From an uncultured Prevotella sp. (GTDB taxonomy: Bacteria; Bacteroidota; Bacteroidia; Bacteroidales; Bacteroidaceae), in assembly GCA_934204655.1 (NCBI GenBank), contig CAKPZJ010000028.1:1-39479 (forward strand): a stretch of 39,479 nt of DNA, written 5' to 3'. Shown here in pieces: positions 17,598-26,102 of this stretch. Every line of letters begins with the position of its first letter. The first letter of the stretch is position 1. The notes beneath the pieces are model-generated. The model worked only from the letters and a program-made list of their open reading frames with translations, was not told the DNA's origin and ran no database searches. Made by a program: the position numbers and the translations under genes.

Positions 17598-18751
17598 AAA
17601 TCTTCGGTAATATATCCCTTGGGCAGCTTACGGCAGTTGTACTGACTGGCCATAATCTCGCCATAGGCACCGGCACTACGTATGGCCAGCAAATCGCCAC
17701 GGCTGGTCCTGTTGAGGTCTACCGCCTTGGCAAAAACATCGCTTGACTCGCAGATGGGGCCTACTACATCGTACGTCTCGATGGCTTGGTCGCTTGTAAT
17801 GTTTTCTATCTTATGATAGGCTTGGTACAGGGCGGGCCGTATGAGGTCTGTCATACCGGCATCGACAATGGCAAACTGCTTGTGGGTGCCCTGCTTGATG
17901 TAGAGGGTACGGGTTATGAGTGAGCCGCATTGAGCTACCACAGCACGGCCCAACTCGAAGTGCAGCCGCTGCCCCTCGCGCAGTTCCAGGTGGCGTGCAT
18001 AGCAGTCGAAATAAGCCTTGAAATCGGGTACGGGTACACGGTTGGGGTGGGTATAGTCAACACCTAACCCACCGCCGACATTGATATTCTCTACCTGGAC
18101 GTGGCGCTGTTCCAGTTCGCGCTGCAGGTCGTTGATACGGTTGCAGAGCGCCTCGAAATCGCCCATATCCAGTATCTGCGAGCCTATGTGGAAGTGCAGG
18201 CCCTTGAACTCTACATGGCTCATGGCCCTGGTGCGGTCTATCACGTCGTACATGTCGTCCATGGCGATGCCAAACTTGTTCTCGGCCAGCCCTGTGGTGA
18301 TGTTGGCATGGGTGTGTGCCCCCACATTGGGGTTGATGCGCAGGCATACGTGGGCTACCTTATTGGCCGCAGTAGCTAACTCATTGATAATTTCCAGCTC
18401 GGCCAGGCTCTCTACATTGAAGCAGAATATATCTTTGTCCAGTCCGAGCTTAATCTCCCAGTCGCCTTTGCCCACACCGGCATATACTATCTTGTTGGGG
18501 GCAAAACCAGCCTTGCAGGCCGCCTCTATCTCTCCGCCGCTTACACAGTCGGCACCCAGGCCAGCCTGGCAGATAATGTTGAGTATCTTCGGGTTGGCAT
18601 TGGCTTTTACGGCATAGTGTACGATAAACTGCTGATGCCTGCCCGCCTCTTCGGCTATGCTGCGCAGGGTCTTGCGCAGCAGGGCCGTATCATAATAATA
18701 AAACGGAGTCTCAATCTGCTGAAATTTCTCCGTTGGAAAAGTTCCTTTCAC
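17594..18751 (-). CDS. lysA: Diaminopimelate decarboxylase
   Basis: PLP enzyme of fold type III that converts meso-diaminopimelate to L-lysine, the last step of lysine synthesis. The PLP lysine is K49 in HYAVKANANP. FHIGSQ, the glycine-rich NVGGGLGVDY and the C-terminal GPICESSDVF and GAYGEIMASQYN motifs are all present. The 385 residues are a little short for the family (about 400-430), which matches the compact Bacteroidota form. Lies 50 bp after lysC on the same strand and overlaps the GT2 gene by 4 bp, tying lysine synthesis to an envelope gene. Confidence 0.95.
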   Translation of the reverse strand: MKGTFPTEKFQQIETPFYYYDTALLRKTLRSIAEEAGRHQQFIVHYAVKANANPKILNIICQAGLGADCVSGGEIEAACKAGFAPNKIVYAGVGKGDWEIKLGLDKDIFCFNVESLAELEIINELATAANKVAHVCLRINPNVGAHTHANITTGLAENKFGIAMDDMYDVIDRTRAMSHVEFKGLHFHIGSQILDMGDFEALCNRINDLQRELEQRHVQVENINVGGGLGVDYTHPNRVPVPDFKAYFDCYARHLELREGQRLHFELGRAVVAQCGSLITRTLYIKQGTHKQFAIVDAGMTDLIRPALYQAYHKIENITSDQAIETYDVVGPICESSDVFAKAVDLNRTSRGDLLAIRSAGAYGEIMASQYNCRKLPKGYITEDL

Positions 18752-18801
18752 TGTATCCTGAATATTAGTTGCGTCTTTTGCTGATGGCGCGTTCTGCCTT
18801 T

Positions 18802-20121
18802 TTACTTGTTAAATAGTACATTGCTCAGGCTCTGAAGAGCCCGCTTTTTGTCGGCTTCCTTGATAAGGAACGAAATGTTGTAGTTGCTACCGCCATACGA
18901 TATCATGCGTACCGGGATGTCCTTCATGGCATCGGTGGCCAGGGTCTCAAATCCTACATTGTTCCAGTCCAGGTCGCCCACCACGCAGATGATACACATA
19001 TCTGAGTCGACGGTCACAGTGCCGTACTTCTTCAACTCGTCTACTATATCCATGAGGTGCGAGGCGTTGTCTATGCTCATCGACACTCCTACCTCGCTGG
19101 TGGCTATCATGTCAATGGGCGTCTGATAGCTCTCGAATATTTCGAAAACCTTTCTCAGGAAACCTGTAGCCAGCAACATGCGCGATGACTTAATCTTGAT
19201 AGCTGTTATATTGTCCTTGGCTGCCACAGCCTTGATCTTTCCGTGTAGGATAACGTTGTCTATGATAGTACCCGGAGCCTCTGGATCCATCGTGTTCTTC
19301 AACCTTACGGGTATGCCAGCATACTTGGCGGGCTGTACACACGTAGGATGGAGTATCTTGGCACCAAAGTAAGCCAGCTCGGCAGCCTCTTCAAAGTTGA
19401 GCTGAGGGATGGCTTCGGTCTTATCCACTATTCGTGGGTCGTTGTTGTGCATGCCGTCGATGTCTGTCCATATCTGTATCTCGTCGGCAGCTATCGCGGC
19501 TCCTATCAGCGATGCTGTATAGTCGCTGCCGCCACGCTGCAGATTGTCTATCTCGCCGTAGGCGTTACGGCAGATGAAACCCTGGGTGATGTACACCTGG
19601 TGCCCAGCGTTCTCCTGCATAATGGCAGTGAGCTTCTCTTTGATGTACTGAGGGTCGGGCTCCACATTTTTGTCCGTACGCATAAAGTCAAGCGCGCTGA
19701 GCAGGCAGACATCGATGCCCTGTTCCTGCATATAGTTGGCCATCATGTTAGTGCTGAGTATTTCGCCCTGGGCAACGATGGATTTCTCCTCAAAGGAAGT
19801 GAAGAGATCCTTGGTAAACGAGCGGAGATAGTTGAACTCATCGTGCAGGAACGTGCGGGTCTTATCCTTGCACTCGTCTGTACTATAGAGACTTTCTACA
19901 TGTTTCATGTAGGCGTTCTCTAACTGGTTGATATGCTCATTGGCCCCTTCGGGGTTCTTCTTGTACAGGTAATCGCTAATCTCAACAAGACTGTTGGTTG
20001 TGCCGCTCATAGCGGAGAGAACCACGAATACGGGCTCGTTCATACTGGTAACGAGCGAGGCTACATGCTTCATGCGGTCGGGCGACCCCACGGATGTACC
20101 TCCGAATTTCATTACTTTCAT
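18802..20121 (-). CDS. lysC: Aspartokinase (monofunctional, with ACT domains)
   Basis: Phosphorylates L-aspartate, the first step toward lysine, diaminopimelate, threonine and methionine. The ATG at 20121 gives MKVMKFGGTSVGS, the family's N-terminal substrate-binding motif; the frame stays open upstream but the extra residues (rich in Ile/Asn) look noncoding. The kinase domain shows GGSDYTASLIGAAI and KILHPTCVQPA. The C-terminal ~150 residues form a tandem ACT region (MIATSEVGVSMSID, ICVVGD) that in this family binds lysine or threonine as feedback inhibitor. Length 439 residues, matching the LysC-type class. Located 65 bp after ftsE and 50 bp before lysA. Confidence 0.95.
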   Translation of the reverse strand: MKVMKFGGTSVGSPDRMKHVASLVTSMNEPVFVVLSAMSGTTNSLVEISDYLYKKNPEGANEHINQLENAYMKHVESLYSTDECKDKTRTFLHDEFNYLRSFTKDLFTSFEEKSIVAQGEILSTNMMANYMQEQGIDVCLLSALDFMRTDKNVEPDPQYIKEKLTAIMQENAGHQVYITQGFICRNAYGEIDNLQRGGSDYTASLIGAAIAADEIQIWTDIDGMHNNDPRIVDKTEAIPQLNFEEAAELAYFGAKILHPTCVQPAKYAGIPVRLKNTMDPEAPGTIIDNVILHGKIKAVAAKDNITAIKIKSSRMLLATGFLRKVFEIFESYQTPIDMIATSEVGVSMSIDNASHLMDIVDELKKYGTVTVDSDMCIICVVGDLDWNNVGFETLATDAMKDIPVRMISYGGSNYNISFLIKEADKKRALQSLSNVLFNK

Positions 20122-20186
20122 AATACTTATAATTATGGTTATTGAAATGTTGTTTATTGCTATTGGCTGCTTGCGTCCCAGGGCCA

Positions 20187-20906
20187 TTAATGGTTGTCCT
20201 CGGCGTCCTCGCTTAGGTCCATCTTGTTGTACTCATTGGTCACGTCGCTTATCGCTCCGTCCTTACAGCGGTACACAATGCCGGGAAACTTGTCAAGCAG
20301 GGGGATGTTGTGGGTAGACATGATAACGGCGGTGCCCGTCTGGGTGATGTCCTTCAGGAGCTTTACGATATTGTCGGCCGTTTCTGGGTCCAGGTTGCCG
20401 GTAGGCTCATCGGCTATAATCACCTGGGGCTGGTTGAGCATGGCCCGGGCTATCACCACGCGCTGCTGCTCGCCGCCCGAAAGCTCGTGGGGCATCTTGT
20501 CTTTCTTGTCGGCCTGTCCCACCTTGGTCAATACCTCGTCTATACGGCTGTCTATCTTGGCCCTGTCCTTCCACCCGGTAGCCTTGAGTACAAAGGCTAA
20601 GTTCTGGTACACCGTCCGGTCGTGTAGCAGCTGAAAGTCCTGGAATATGATGCCCATCTGCTTGCGCAGGTTGGGCACCTCCTTGCGCCGTAACGTCAAC
20701 AGGTTGCGCCCTAACGCCTCGGCCTTTTCGCAGTCTTCCTTATACAAGTCCAACTCGCAGTAGATGGTTTTGAGAAGTGAGCTCTTGCCAGAGCCCACCT
20801 TGCCGATGAGGTAGACGAACTCGCCCTCGTCGACATGGAAGTTAACATCCTTGAGTACCAGATTGTCTTGCTGGTATATATTTACGTGTTGATAGTCTAT
20901 CAGCAT
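20187..20906 (-). CDS. ftsE: FtsE-like ABC transporter ATPase
   Basis: 239-residue ATPase that in characterised bacteria pairs with the membrane protein FtsX at the division site and activates peptidoglycan hydrolases. Walker A is GKVGSGKS (35-42), Q-loop Q89, signature LSGGEQQRV (142-150), Walker B VIIADEPTG (162-170) and the switch His in STHN. The C-terminal ~30 residues are acidic. FtsX is not adjacent, and the gene is embedded between hisIE (44 bp) and lysC. A related LolD/MacB-type ATPase cannot be fully excluded, but the YIAxxFQDFQLLHD-like stretch and length favour FtsE. Confidence 0.85.
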   Translation of the reverse strand: MLIDYQHVNIYQQDNLVLKDVNFHVDEGEFVYLIGKVGSGKSSLLKTIYCELDLYKEDCEKAEALGRNLLTLRRKEVPNLRKQMGIIFQDFQLLHDRTVYQNLAFVLKATGWKDRAKIDSRIDEVLTKVGQADKKDKMPHELSGGEQQRVVIARAMLNQPQVIIADEPTGNLDPETADNIVKLLKDITQTGTAVIMSTHNIPLLDKFPGIVYRCKDGAISDVTNEYNKMDLSEDAEDNH

Positions 20907-20950
20907 AGTGATAATTGATGTATATAGTGTACTATAGAGTTATGGGCGTA

Positions 20951-21598
20951 TCAGCTGTTGGCCTTGGCGATGCGCCGCTTTTTGTCCCAGTCGGGGTCGT
21001 GCCGCTTCTGGAGTTCGGCCGCGATGTCCTCGATACGCAGTCCCTGGCTGGTAAGCAGTACGATGAGGTGGTACAGCAGGTCTGATGCCTCATAGACCAA
21101 CTTATTCTTAGAACCGTTGGTCGCCTCAATGATAGTCTCTACTGCCTCTTCGCCCACTTTCTGCGCCATCTTGTTAACTCCCTTTCTGAACAGGCTGGTG
21201 GTATAGCTGCCTTCTGGCATCTCCGTGTGGCGCTTGTCAATAAAGTCCTGTAGCTCTTTTAGGAAGAGCACCTGGTCCATCGTGTTGGCCTCGCCCCAGC
21301 AGGTGTCTGTTCCCTTGTGACAGGTGGGCCCCATGGGATGAGCCTTGACCAGCAGGGTGTCGTTATCGCAGTCTACCTGAATACTTTCTAACTTCAGAAA
21401 GTTGCCCGAGGTTTCGCCCTTAGTCCACAGGCACTGGCGCGAGCGGCTCCAGAACGTCACATTACCCGTTTCGAGGGTCTTGGCGTAAGCGTCAGGATTC
21501 ATAAATCCTAACATCAGCACATTCTTGGTGACGGCATCCTGTATGATGGCGGGTACCAGACCGCCCATTTTTTCAAAATCTATATTCATTAGCATCAT
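20951..21598 (-). CDS. hisIE: Bifunctional phosphoribosyl-AMP cyclohydrolase / phosphoribosyl-ATP pyrophosphatase
   Basis: Catalyses the second and third steps of histidine synthesis. The N-terminal HisI domain has FWSRSRQCLWTKGETSGN and the metal ligands DCDND and GPTCHKGTDTC. The C-terminal HisE domain (about 115-215) has KVGEEAVETIIEA and EASDLLYHLIVLL. The first ATG overlaps the hisAF stop by one base; the in-frame ATG three codons later (MNIDFEKMGG) is the better family start, but both are possible. It follows hisAF in the operon and precedes ftsE. Confidence 0.95.
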   Translation of the reverse strand: MMLMNIDFEKMGGLVPAIIQDAVTKNVLMLGFMNPDAYAKTLETGNVTFWSRSRQCLWTKGETSGNFLKLESIQVDCDNDTLLVKAHPMGPTCHKGTDTCWGEANTMDQVLFLKELQDFIDKRHTEMPEGSYTTSLFRKGVNKMAQKVGEEAVETIIEATNGSKNKLVYEASDLLYHLIVLLTSQGLRIEDIAAELQKRHDPDWDKKRRIAKANS

Positions 21599-23070
21599 TA
21601 TATTCGTACATTAATTCCTTCTTGTCTCAGATATTCCTTTAGTTGCGGTATGCCTATCTCGCCGAAGTGGAACACGCTGGCTGCCAAGGCTGCATCGGCT
21701 TTTCCATAAAGGAAAGCATCGCGGAAATGCTCCATCTTGCCGGCGCCACCACTTGCTATAATGGGGATGGAGAGGCCGTCGGCCAACTGGGCCAATGCCT
21801 CGTTGGCAAAGCCGTCCTTGACACCATCGTGGTTCATGCTGGTAAAGAGTATCTCGCCTGCTCCACGTTCCTGGGCTTCGTGGGCCCAGTCAAGCAGACG
21901 TAGAGGGGTGCGCTCACGGCCCCCCTTGATGTAGCAGTACCATTCGCCGTCGTCGTAGCGGGCATCAATGGCACACACGCATACCTGCGAGCCAAACTTG
22001 CGGGTTATCTCGCTGATGAGCTCCGGGCGCTTGATGGCTGCCGAGTTAACGCTTACCTTGTCGGCTCCGGCATAGAGCAGCCGCTCCACATCGCTCAGCT
22101 CGTTAATGCCCCCTCCTACGGTAAAGGGGATATTTATCTCCTGGGCCACCTTGGTTACCATGTCGGTAAAGGTCTTACGTCCCTCGGCACTTGCCGTTAT
22201 ATCTAAGAACACGAGTTCGTCGGCCCCGGCATCGCTGTACGCCTTGCCCAATTCGACGGGGTCGCCAGCCTGGCGGAGGTTCACGAAGTTGGTACCCTTG
22301 ACTGTCATACCGTCCTTAACGTCCAGGCAGGGAATGATACGCTTGGCCAGGCCACGGGGCAGGTCAAGGCGGCTGATGTCAATGCGCCCTTCGTAGAACG
22401 CCTTGCCAAAGACTACTGCCGGAATACCCTCGCGGTCCAGCTGGCGGATGTCGTCGCCCGAAGACACACCTCCACTTGCTATGAGGTGGAGTTGAGGATA
22501 GGCGCGCATGATGTCGCGGTAGAGCCCAAAGGCTGGGCCCTGCAAGGTGCCGTCCTTGCTAATCTCGGTACAAAGCACATTCTTAACACCGTGATTGATA
22601 TACTTTTTTAGGAATGTGGTTAAATTTTCGGTAGAGTCTTCTTTCCACCCATTGATGGATACCTTGCCGTTGCGTACATCGGCTCCGAGAATGAGTCGGT
22701 CGGCCCCAAACTGCTCCAGCCATGACAGGAATAGTTCTGGGTGGGTCACGGCTATGCTGCCCACGGTAACCATGGCAGCCCCGGCATCAAAAGCCTTGCG
22801 GATGTCTTCCTCGGTCTTGATGCCACCGCCAAAGTCGACGGTAAGATGGGTGGCCTGTGTGATGGCGCGTAGCACGCGGTCGTTAACGATGTGCTTGGAC
22901 TTGGCACCGTCAAGGTCTACGATGTGCAGACGCCTGAACCCCAACTGCTCAAAGCGGCGTGCCACTTCTACGGGGTCATTGCTGTACACCTTCTTGGCAT
23001 CGTAGTCGCCCTTGGTAAGCCTTACGCACTGCCCATTGATAATGTCTATAGCGGGAATAAGCTCTATCAT
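21598..23070 (-). CDS. hisAF: Natural HisA-HisF fusion protein
   Basis: 490 residues that join two (beta/alpha)8 barrels usually encoded separately. Residues 1-236 are HisA (ProFAR isomerase) with the catalytic pair D9 (IPAIDI) and D131 (ILGADV). Residues 240-490 are HisF (cyclase subunit of imidazole glycerol phosphate synthase), opening with [11 protein letters not shown] (D250) and CVCAIDAR (D369). The junction near 22350-22365 has no stop and no in-frame ATG, GTG or TTG where a separate hisF should begin; only RLDLPRG separates the domains. All four catalytic Asp are kept, so both activities are expected. HisF must still pair with HisH, encoded just upstream with a 4-bp overlap. A lost stop codon by sequencing error is the main alternative. 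Confidence 0.9.
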   Translation of the reverse strand: MIELIPAIDIINGQCVRLTKGDYDAKKVYSNDPVEVARRFEQLGFRRLHIVDLDGAKSKHIVNDRVLRAITQATHLTVDFGGGIKTEEDIRKAFDAGAAMVTVGSIAVTHPELFLSWLEQFGADRLILGADVRNGKVSINGWKEDSTENLTTFLKKYINHGVKNVLCTEISKDGTLQGPAFGLYRDIMRAYPQLHLIASGGVSSGDDIRQLDREGIPAVVFGKAFYEGRIDISRLDLPRGLAKRIIPCLDVKDGMTVKGTNFVNLRQAGDPVELGKAYSDAGADELVFLDITASAEGRKTFTDMVTKVAQEINIPFTVGGGINELSDVERLLYAGADKVSVNSAAIKRPELISEITRKFGSQVCVCAIDARYDDGEWYCYIKGGRERTPLRLLDWAHEAQERGAGEILFTSMNHDGVKDGFANEALAQLADGLSIPIIASGGAGKMEHFRDAFLYGKADAALAASVFHFGEIGIPQLKEYLRQEGINVRI

Positions 23071-23660
23071 AGGCTTAGAAAGTTATGTAATATCTGCTCG
23101 CCCACCTTGCCACTCTTCTCGGGGTGGAACTGGGTAGCGTAGAAATTGTCCTTGCACAGGCAGGCACTGAAAGGGTGGATGTAGAACGACTCAGCAGTAG
23201 ACCATGGGCAAGTGGGAACGTAGTAGCTATGTACAAAATAGGCGTATGGATGCTCGCCTAATCCTTTAAGCAGCGGGTTCTGACCCTTGATGTACAGCGT
23301 ATTCCATCCCATGGCCGGCACTTTCTCTTCGTGTCGATGTGGAACGAAGCGCTTGACGTTGACGGGGAAGATGCCGATGCAGTCGGTGTCGCCCTCCTCA
23401 GAGTGGGCGCAGAGTAGCTGCTGGCCGATACAGATGCCCAGGACGGGCTGGCGCAGCTGGCGTATCACTCTGTCCAACCCGTGTTGTCTGATGTAGGCCA
23501 TCGTGGTGCTGGCCTCTCCCTGGCCGGGGAAAAGCACCTTGTCGGCAGAGGCTAACACATCGGCATCGTCGGTGAGTATAGGCTCTACGCCAACCCGCCT
23601 GAGTGCGTTCTCAACCGAGAAGATATTTCCGGCATTGTACTTTATAATAGCTACTTTCAA
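23067..23660 (-). CDS. hisH: Imidazole glycerol phosphate synthase, glutaminase subunit
   Basis: Class I glutamine amidotransferase that delivers ammonia to HisF. The nucleophile is C77 in VLGICIGQQ, and the rest of the triad is in FHPEKSG near 179 (His, Glu). FPGQGEA forms the family's early loop. The 197 residues are normal. The family start ([11 protein letters not shown]) is preceded by TTG, not ATG: the codon at 23658-23660 is the only plausible start. The stop overlaps the hisAF start by 4 bp, so translation of the two partners is likely coupled. The other his genes are not in the window. Confidence 0.94.
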   Translation of the reverse strand: MKVAIIKYNAGNIFSVENALRRVGVEPILTDDADVLASADKVLFPGQGEASTTMAYIRQHGLDRVIRQLRQPVLGICIGQQLLCAHSEEGDTDCIGIFPVNVKRFVPHRHEEKVPAMGWNTLYIKGQNPLLKGLGEHPYAYFVHSYYVPTCPWSTAESFYIHPFSACLCKDNFYATQFHPEKSGKVGEQILHNFLSL

Positions 23661-23690
23661 TATCGTTACACTTTGGTTGTTTTAATAGTG

Positions 23691-23698
23691 CAAAGATA
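23691..23698 (-). promoter_or_regulatory. -7 box upstream of hisH
   Basis: TATCTTTG on the minus strand, 30 bp before the TTG start of hisH; no clear -33 partner. This would make hisH-hisAF-hisIE and perhaps ftsE-lysC-lysA a transcription unit separate from earlier his genes. Confidence 0.45.
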
Positions 23699-23804
23699 CG
23701 ACTTTCTTTTTAGAAATGGCAGTAAAGAGATGATTTTGTTATCGGCATGTTCCAATAAATGCTAATTAGTTATGCCTGAGGGTGTGCGACTTGGTGCGGG
23801 GGGC

Positions 23805-24335
23805 TTACTCTTCGCCGTCGGGGGTGCGCAGGATGATGCTGGTAGCACCAATGGTGAAGAGGGTGCCGTCGGTGATGACGCGGCGCTCGCGGTCGCCTAA
23901 AATCTCATTGTCGACAAAAGTACCCGTGTAACTGGGGCCATCGCGCAGGACGTACTTGAGCCGTCCCCGCTTGTCGCGCGACACGGTAATGATGCAGTGG
24001 TGCATGTCAATGCTGGGGTCTACCGTCTCAATGGGGCAGTTAATGCCCGAACCTTTCATGTAGCGTCCTATTACGTTGTCGCCCATCTGGAGGGGGATAA
24101 CTTGCTTGTAATGGAATACGTTCTCAATGACTACCAGTGAGCCACAGGTGGCGTCGGTGCTGTTCTCGTCTGGATTTTCTTCACGTTGGATATTGCGGAG
24201 CTTAGAGACACCCATGCGTATGCCAAACTGCTTGCCACACTGAGCACACTCAAATACAAGGGACTGACCATCCTTGTACTTGGTTTCGTCAAACATGATA
24301 TAACTATCACATTTAGGGCACTTTACACGCTTCAT
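23805..24335 (-). CDS. Zinc-ribbon and FHA domain protein
   Basis: 176 residues. A four-Cys zinc ribbon at the N-terminus (C6, C9, C30, C33; FECAQCGKQFG) is the MJ0042/zinc-ribbon type. An FHA domain follows at about 85-170: NVIGRYMKG opens the first strands, then HHCIITVSRDKRG, GTFVDN and a final GATSIILR. FHA domains bind phosphothreonine; the usual Gly-Arg, Ser/His and Asn contacts are present (GR, HH, DN), so binding may be retained. No transmembrane segment: a cytoplasmic adaptor is likely. Its ATG shares one base with the stop of the HU-SPOR gene, so the two are co-expressed. Confidence 0.82.
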   Translation of the reverse strand: MKRVKCPKCDSYIMFDETKYKDGQSLVFECAQCGKQFGIRMGVSKLRNIQREENPDENSTDATCGSLVVIENVFHYKQVIPLQMGDNVIGRYMKGSGINCPIETVDPSIDMHHCIITVSRDKRGRLKYVLRDGPSYTGTFVDNEILGDRERRVITDGTLFTIGATSIILRTPDGEE

Positions 24336-25369
24336 TAATCTATTACTTTAGTTACCCAACAGTCGCTGACGACTCCGTTTCTATTCATCTCGGCTGCCTT
24401 GGTGCGGGCCTTGTGCTCGGTGGCATAGCGACCCATGATTACCTTGGTATGGCGACCTCGTGTAAGTACCCGGACACCCTTGATGCCTTCAGCGGTCAAC
24501 TGGTCTACATAGCGAGTGGCGTTTTTTACCGTTACCCGGCTACATAGCACTACGGTGTAGAAAGTGTCGGCTACGGCAGTCTCCTTGGCCTTGGCCACTG
24601 GGGCTGTCTGCAGAGCAGCGTTGGCACCGCCTTTTGTCAGAGCGGGTTCAGGAGTGCTTGTAGGCATCTCGGCGGGGGTGTTGGGCATTACGCGGAACAG
24701 CATATCGGTATTGATGCCCGCTTTCAGACTACCGCTGTTGGTGGTGCTGATAGGAGTCGATATGGCGAAGAACGCGATGATGGCCATGCAGGCTACGGCT
24801 ATATTGCGTAGGGTGCTGACACGTATGCGTGGCTCGTCGTCGGTATCGTCGTCAGCCAATGTGGCATCGGGGGCCGTGCGTATCATGGCAGGAGTCACAG
24901 GCTGGCTGTCTCCAATGGTCTCGGCTGGGGCGGTCGTGCTTTCAGTTATGGTCAGAGGGGCCATCTCGAACGAACTGAGTCCGTATAGTTCTGGCGAGAG
25001 GATGCCCGCCTCGCAGGGCTCAAACTCGTACTTGCCATACTCGTTAAGGGTGATAGTGCCCAGGTCGTACAACTCGTAACGCCCGGTGTTCTCCAAGTGC
25101 TGTTTTAGCTCGCGAACCTCGTCGTTGATACGGCGTATGGCCTCGGGGTAGCTGATGTCGTACGCCTCGATGTACGACTGGGCGAGCAGTGAGTCATTAA
25201 GGGTGAGTTGGGGATTGAAACCGATGGTACGCTGCGGCGGAAGAAACAGGTGCTCCTGTTTGTCGTAGCGGGAATCCACATGGTGAGCCATAAAGCCCCC
25301 AAAGCCAGGGACTATGACGCAGTCGTTGCTCAGAAGTAGGATTTCGATATGTCTTTCGAGTTCAATCAT
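24335..25369 (-). CDS. HU-CCDC81 and SPOR domain membrane protein
   Basis: 344 residues with an unusual build typical of Bacteroidota. Residues 1-130 form tandem HU-like (CCDC81) domains, with LSNDCVIVPGFGGFMAH near the front. A single transmembrane helix lies at about 187-207, and a C-terminal SPOR domain at about 265-340 (FYTVVLCSRVT, GVRVLTRGRHTKVIMGRY) would bind denuded peptidoglycan glycan strands in the periplasm. The HU part, on the cytoplasmic side, may contact DNA or proteins, so the protein could link nucleoid and septal wall; that is inference. Coupled to the zinc-ribbon/FHA gene by a 1-base overlap. Confidence 0.85.
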   Translation of the reverse strand: MIELERHIEILLLSNDCVIVPGFGGFMAHHVDSRYDKQEHLFLPPQRTIGFNPQLTLNDSLLAQSYIEAYDISYPEAIRRINDEVRELKQHLENTGRYELYDLGTITLNEYGKYEFEPCEAGILSPELYGLSSFEMAPLTITESTTAPAETIGDSQPVTPAMIRTAPDATLADDDTDDEPRIRVSTLRNIAVACMAIIAFFAISTPISTTNSGSLKAGINTDMLFRVMPNTPAEMPTSTPEPALTKGGANAALQTAPVAKAKETAVADTFYTVVLCSRVTVKNATRYVDQLTAEGIKGVRVLTRGRHTKVIMGRYATEHKARTKAAEMNRNGVVSDCWVTKVID

Positions 25370-25373
25370 ATTG

Positions 25374-25405
25374 CAAAGTTACTCATTTCTGCCCGATAAA
25401 CCAAG
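25374..25405 (-). promoter_or_regulatory. Promoter of the HU-SPOR gene, nearly leaderless
   Basis: On the minus strand CTTG (25402-25405) and TAACTTTG (25374-25381) are 20 bp apart. The -7 box ends only four bases before the ATG, so transcription would start at or next to the start codon. Confidence 0.6.
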
Positions 25406-25543
25406 TAAACGACGCTAAATATTTCAGGGGCTTTTAAAACCGTTATCAGTACGGATGAGGCGATGATATTTTGATATTTTTTAATGGCTCAGGGCATCGA
25501 GTAGTACTTTTTCAATTTTTTTTTGAAAAAGTTAAGGATTTTA

Positions 25544-25574
25544 TTTGGTAGCTTAAAAAAAACATGTATCTTTG
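25544..25574 (+). promoter_or_regulatory. Orphan promoter in the 25.5-kb region
   Basis: TTTG (25544-25547), 19 bp spacer, TATCTTTG (25567-25574): an exact match to the Bacteroidota pattern. No protein-coding gene follows; an intrinsic terminator does, about 60 bp downstream. Confidence 0.6.
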
Positions 25575-25578
25575 CAAT

Positions 25579-25665
25579 CGTTATCCTGAAAACAATCTTT
25601 TTACCTTAAAATAGCTAATACCTATTGAAGATTAAAGCGGTCGCTGTGAAGCAGGCCGCTTTTTT
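25579..25665 (+). ncRNA. Candidate small RNA, about 87 nt
   Basis: A consensus promoter and an intrinsic terminator bracket about 87 noncoding bases. The predicted RNA has a long A/U-rich 5' part, the block TATTGAAGATTAAAG, and a GC-rich terminator hairpin with a GTGA in its loop. The layout matches the candidate at 15099-15168. The neighbouring genes are divergent or far away, so this is not an obvious leader of anything. Expression is inferred. Confidence 0.4.
25634..25665 (+). terminator. Terminator of the candidate small RNA
   Basis: AAAGCGGTC (25634-25642) pairs with GGCCGCTTT (25654-25662) with one wobble, followed by T residues to 25665. Confidence 0.7.
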
Positions 25666-26102
25666 CGTCTCTATACCTATAGTGACAGCCGGCACAACTA
25701 AGTACGCCTTGTTCTGCTTTCATTGGCTATATGATGGTAGGGCTATATCCCTGCCGTGGCAATTATGAGGAATATACAAGGAACGTTTATGGAAGGGAGA
25801 TCCGGAACGGCCAAACTATTAATCGGTCTTTTATTTGCGAAAGATAGGTCTCTACGTTTCTATTGACGGCTCCCAGCGAGCTAATGATGGTCATTAGAAA
25901 TATAGAAATCGCTTTGGGTTATGTGGGTGAGGGTTTGCCCAAAGCTATAGATGGGCTGTTGGCTATGTGCGTAGACATAGGGATGTCTTGGCAGCTCCTA
26001 TACCTATTTATATTATACGCGCGCGCACGCGAAACAGCCATGAGGGGACTATAGGGCGGGGTGGTGTGGTAGCCGATGGCGTAAGGAAAAGACAGGAAGC
26101 TA

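Larger units (their letters stand above)
25406..26102. other. 733-bp intergenic region without a supported gene
   Basis: Contains the orphan promoter/terminator unit described separately (25544-25665). Beyond it I see a 7-bp perfect hairpin CTAATGA/TCATTAG at 25879-25895 next to GACGGCTCC, and a 17-bp strictly alternating purine-pyrimidine run at 26025-26041. A 63-codon frame at 25863-26054 lacks a good start and any recognisable motif and is not accepted as a gene. Confidence 0.5.

Noticed and set aside
25863..26054. 63-codon frame in the 733-bp intergenic region
   Set aside because: Starts with TTG without other signals, spans a hairpin and the CG-repeat run, no motif.
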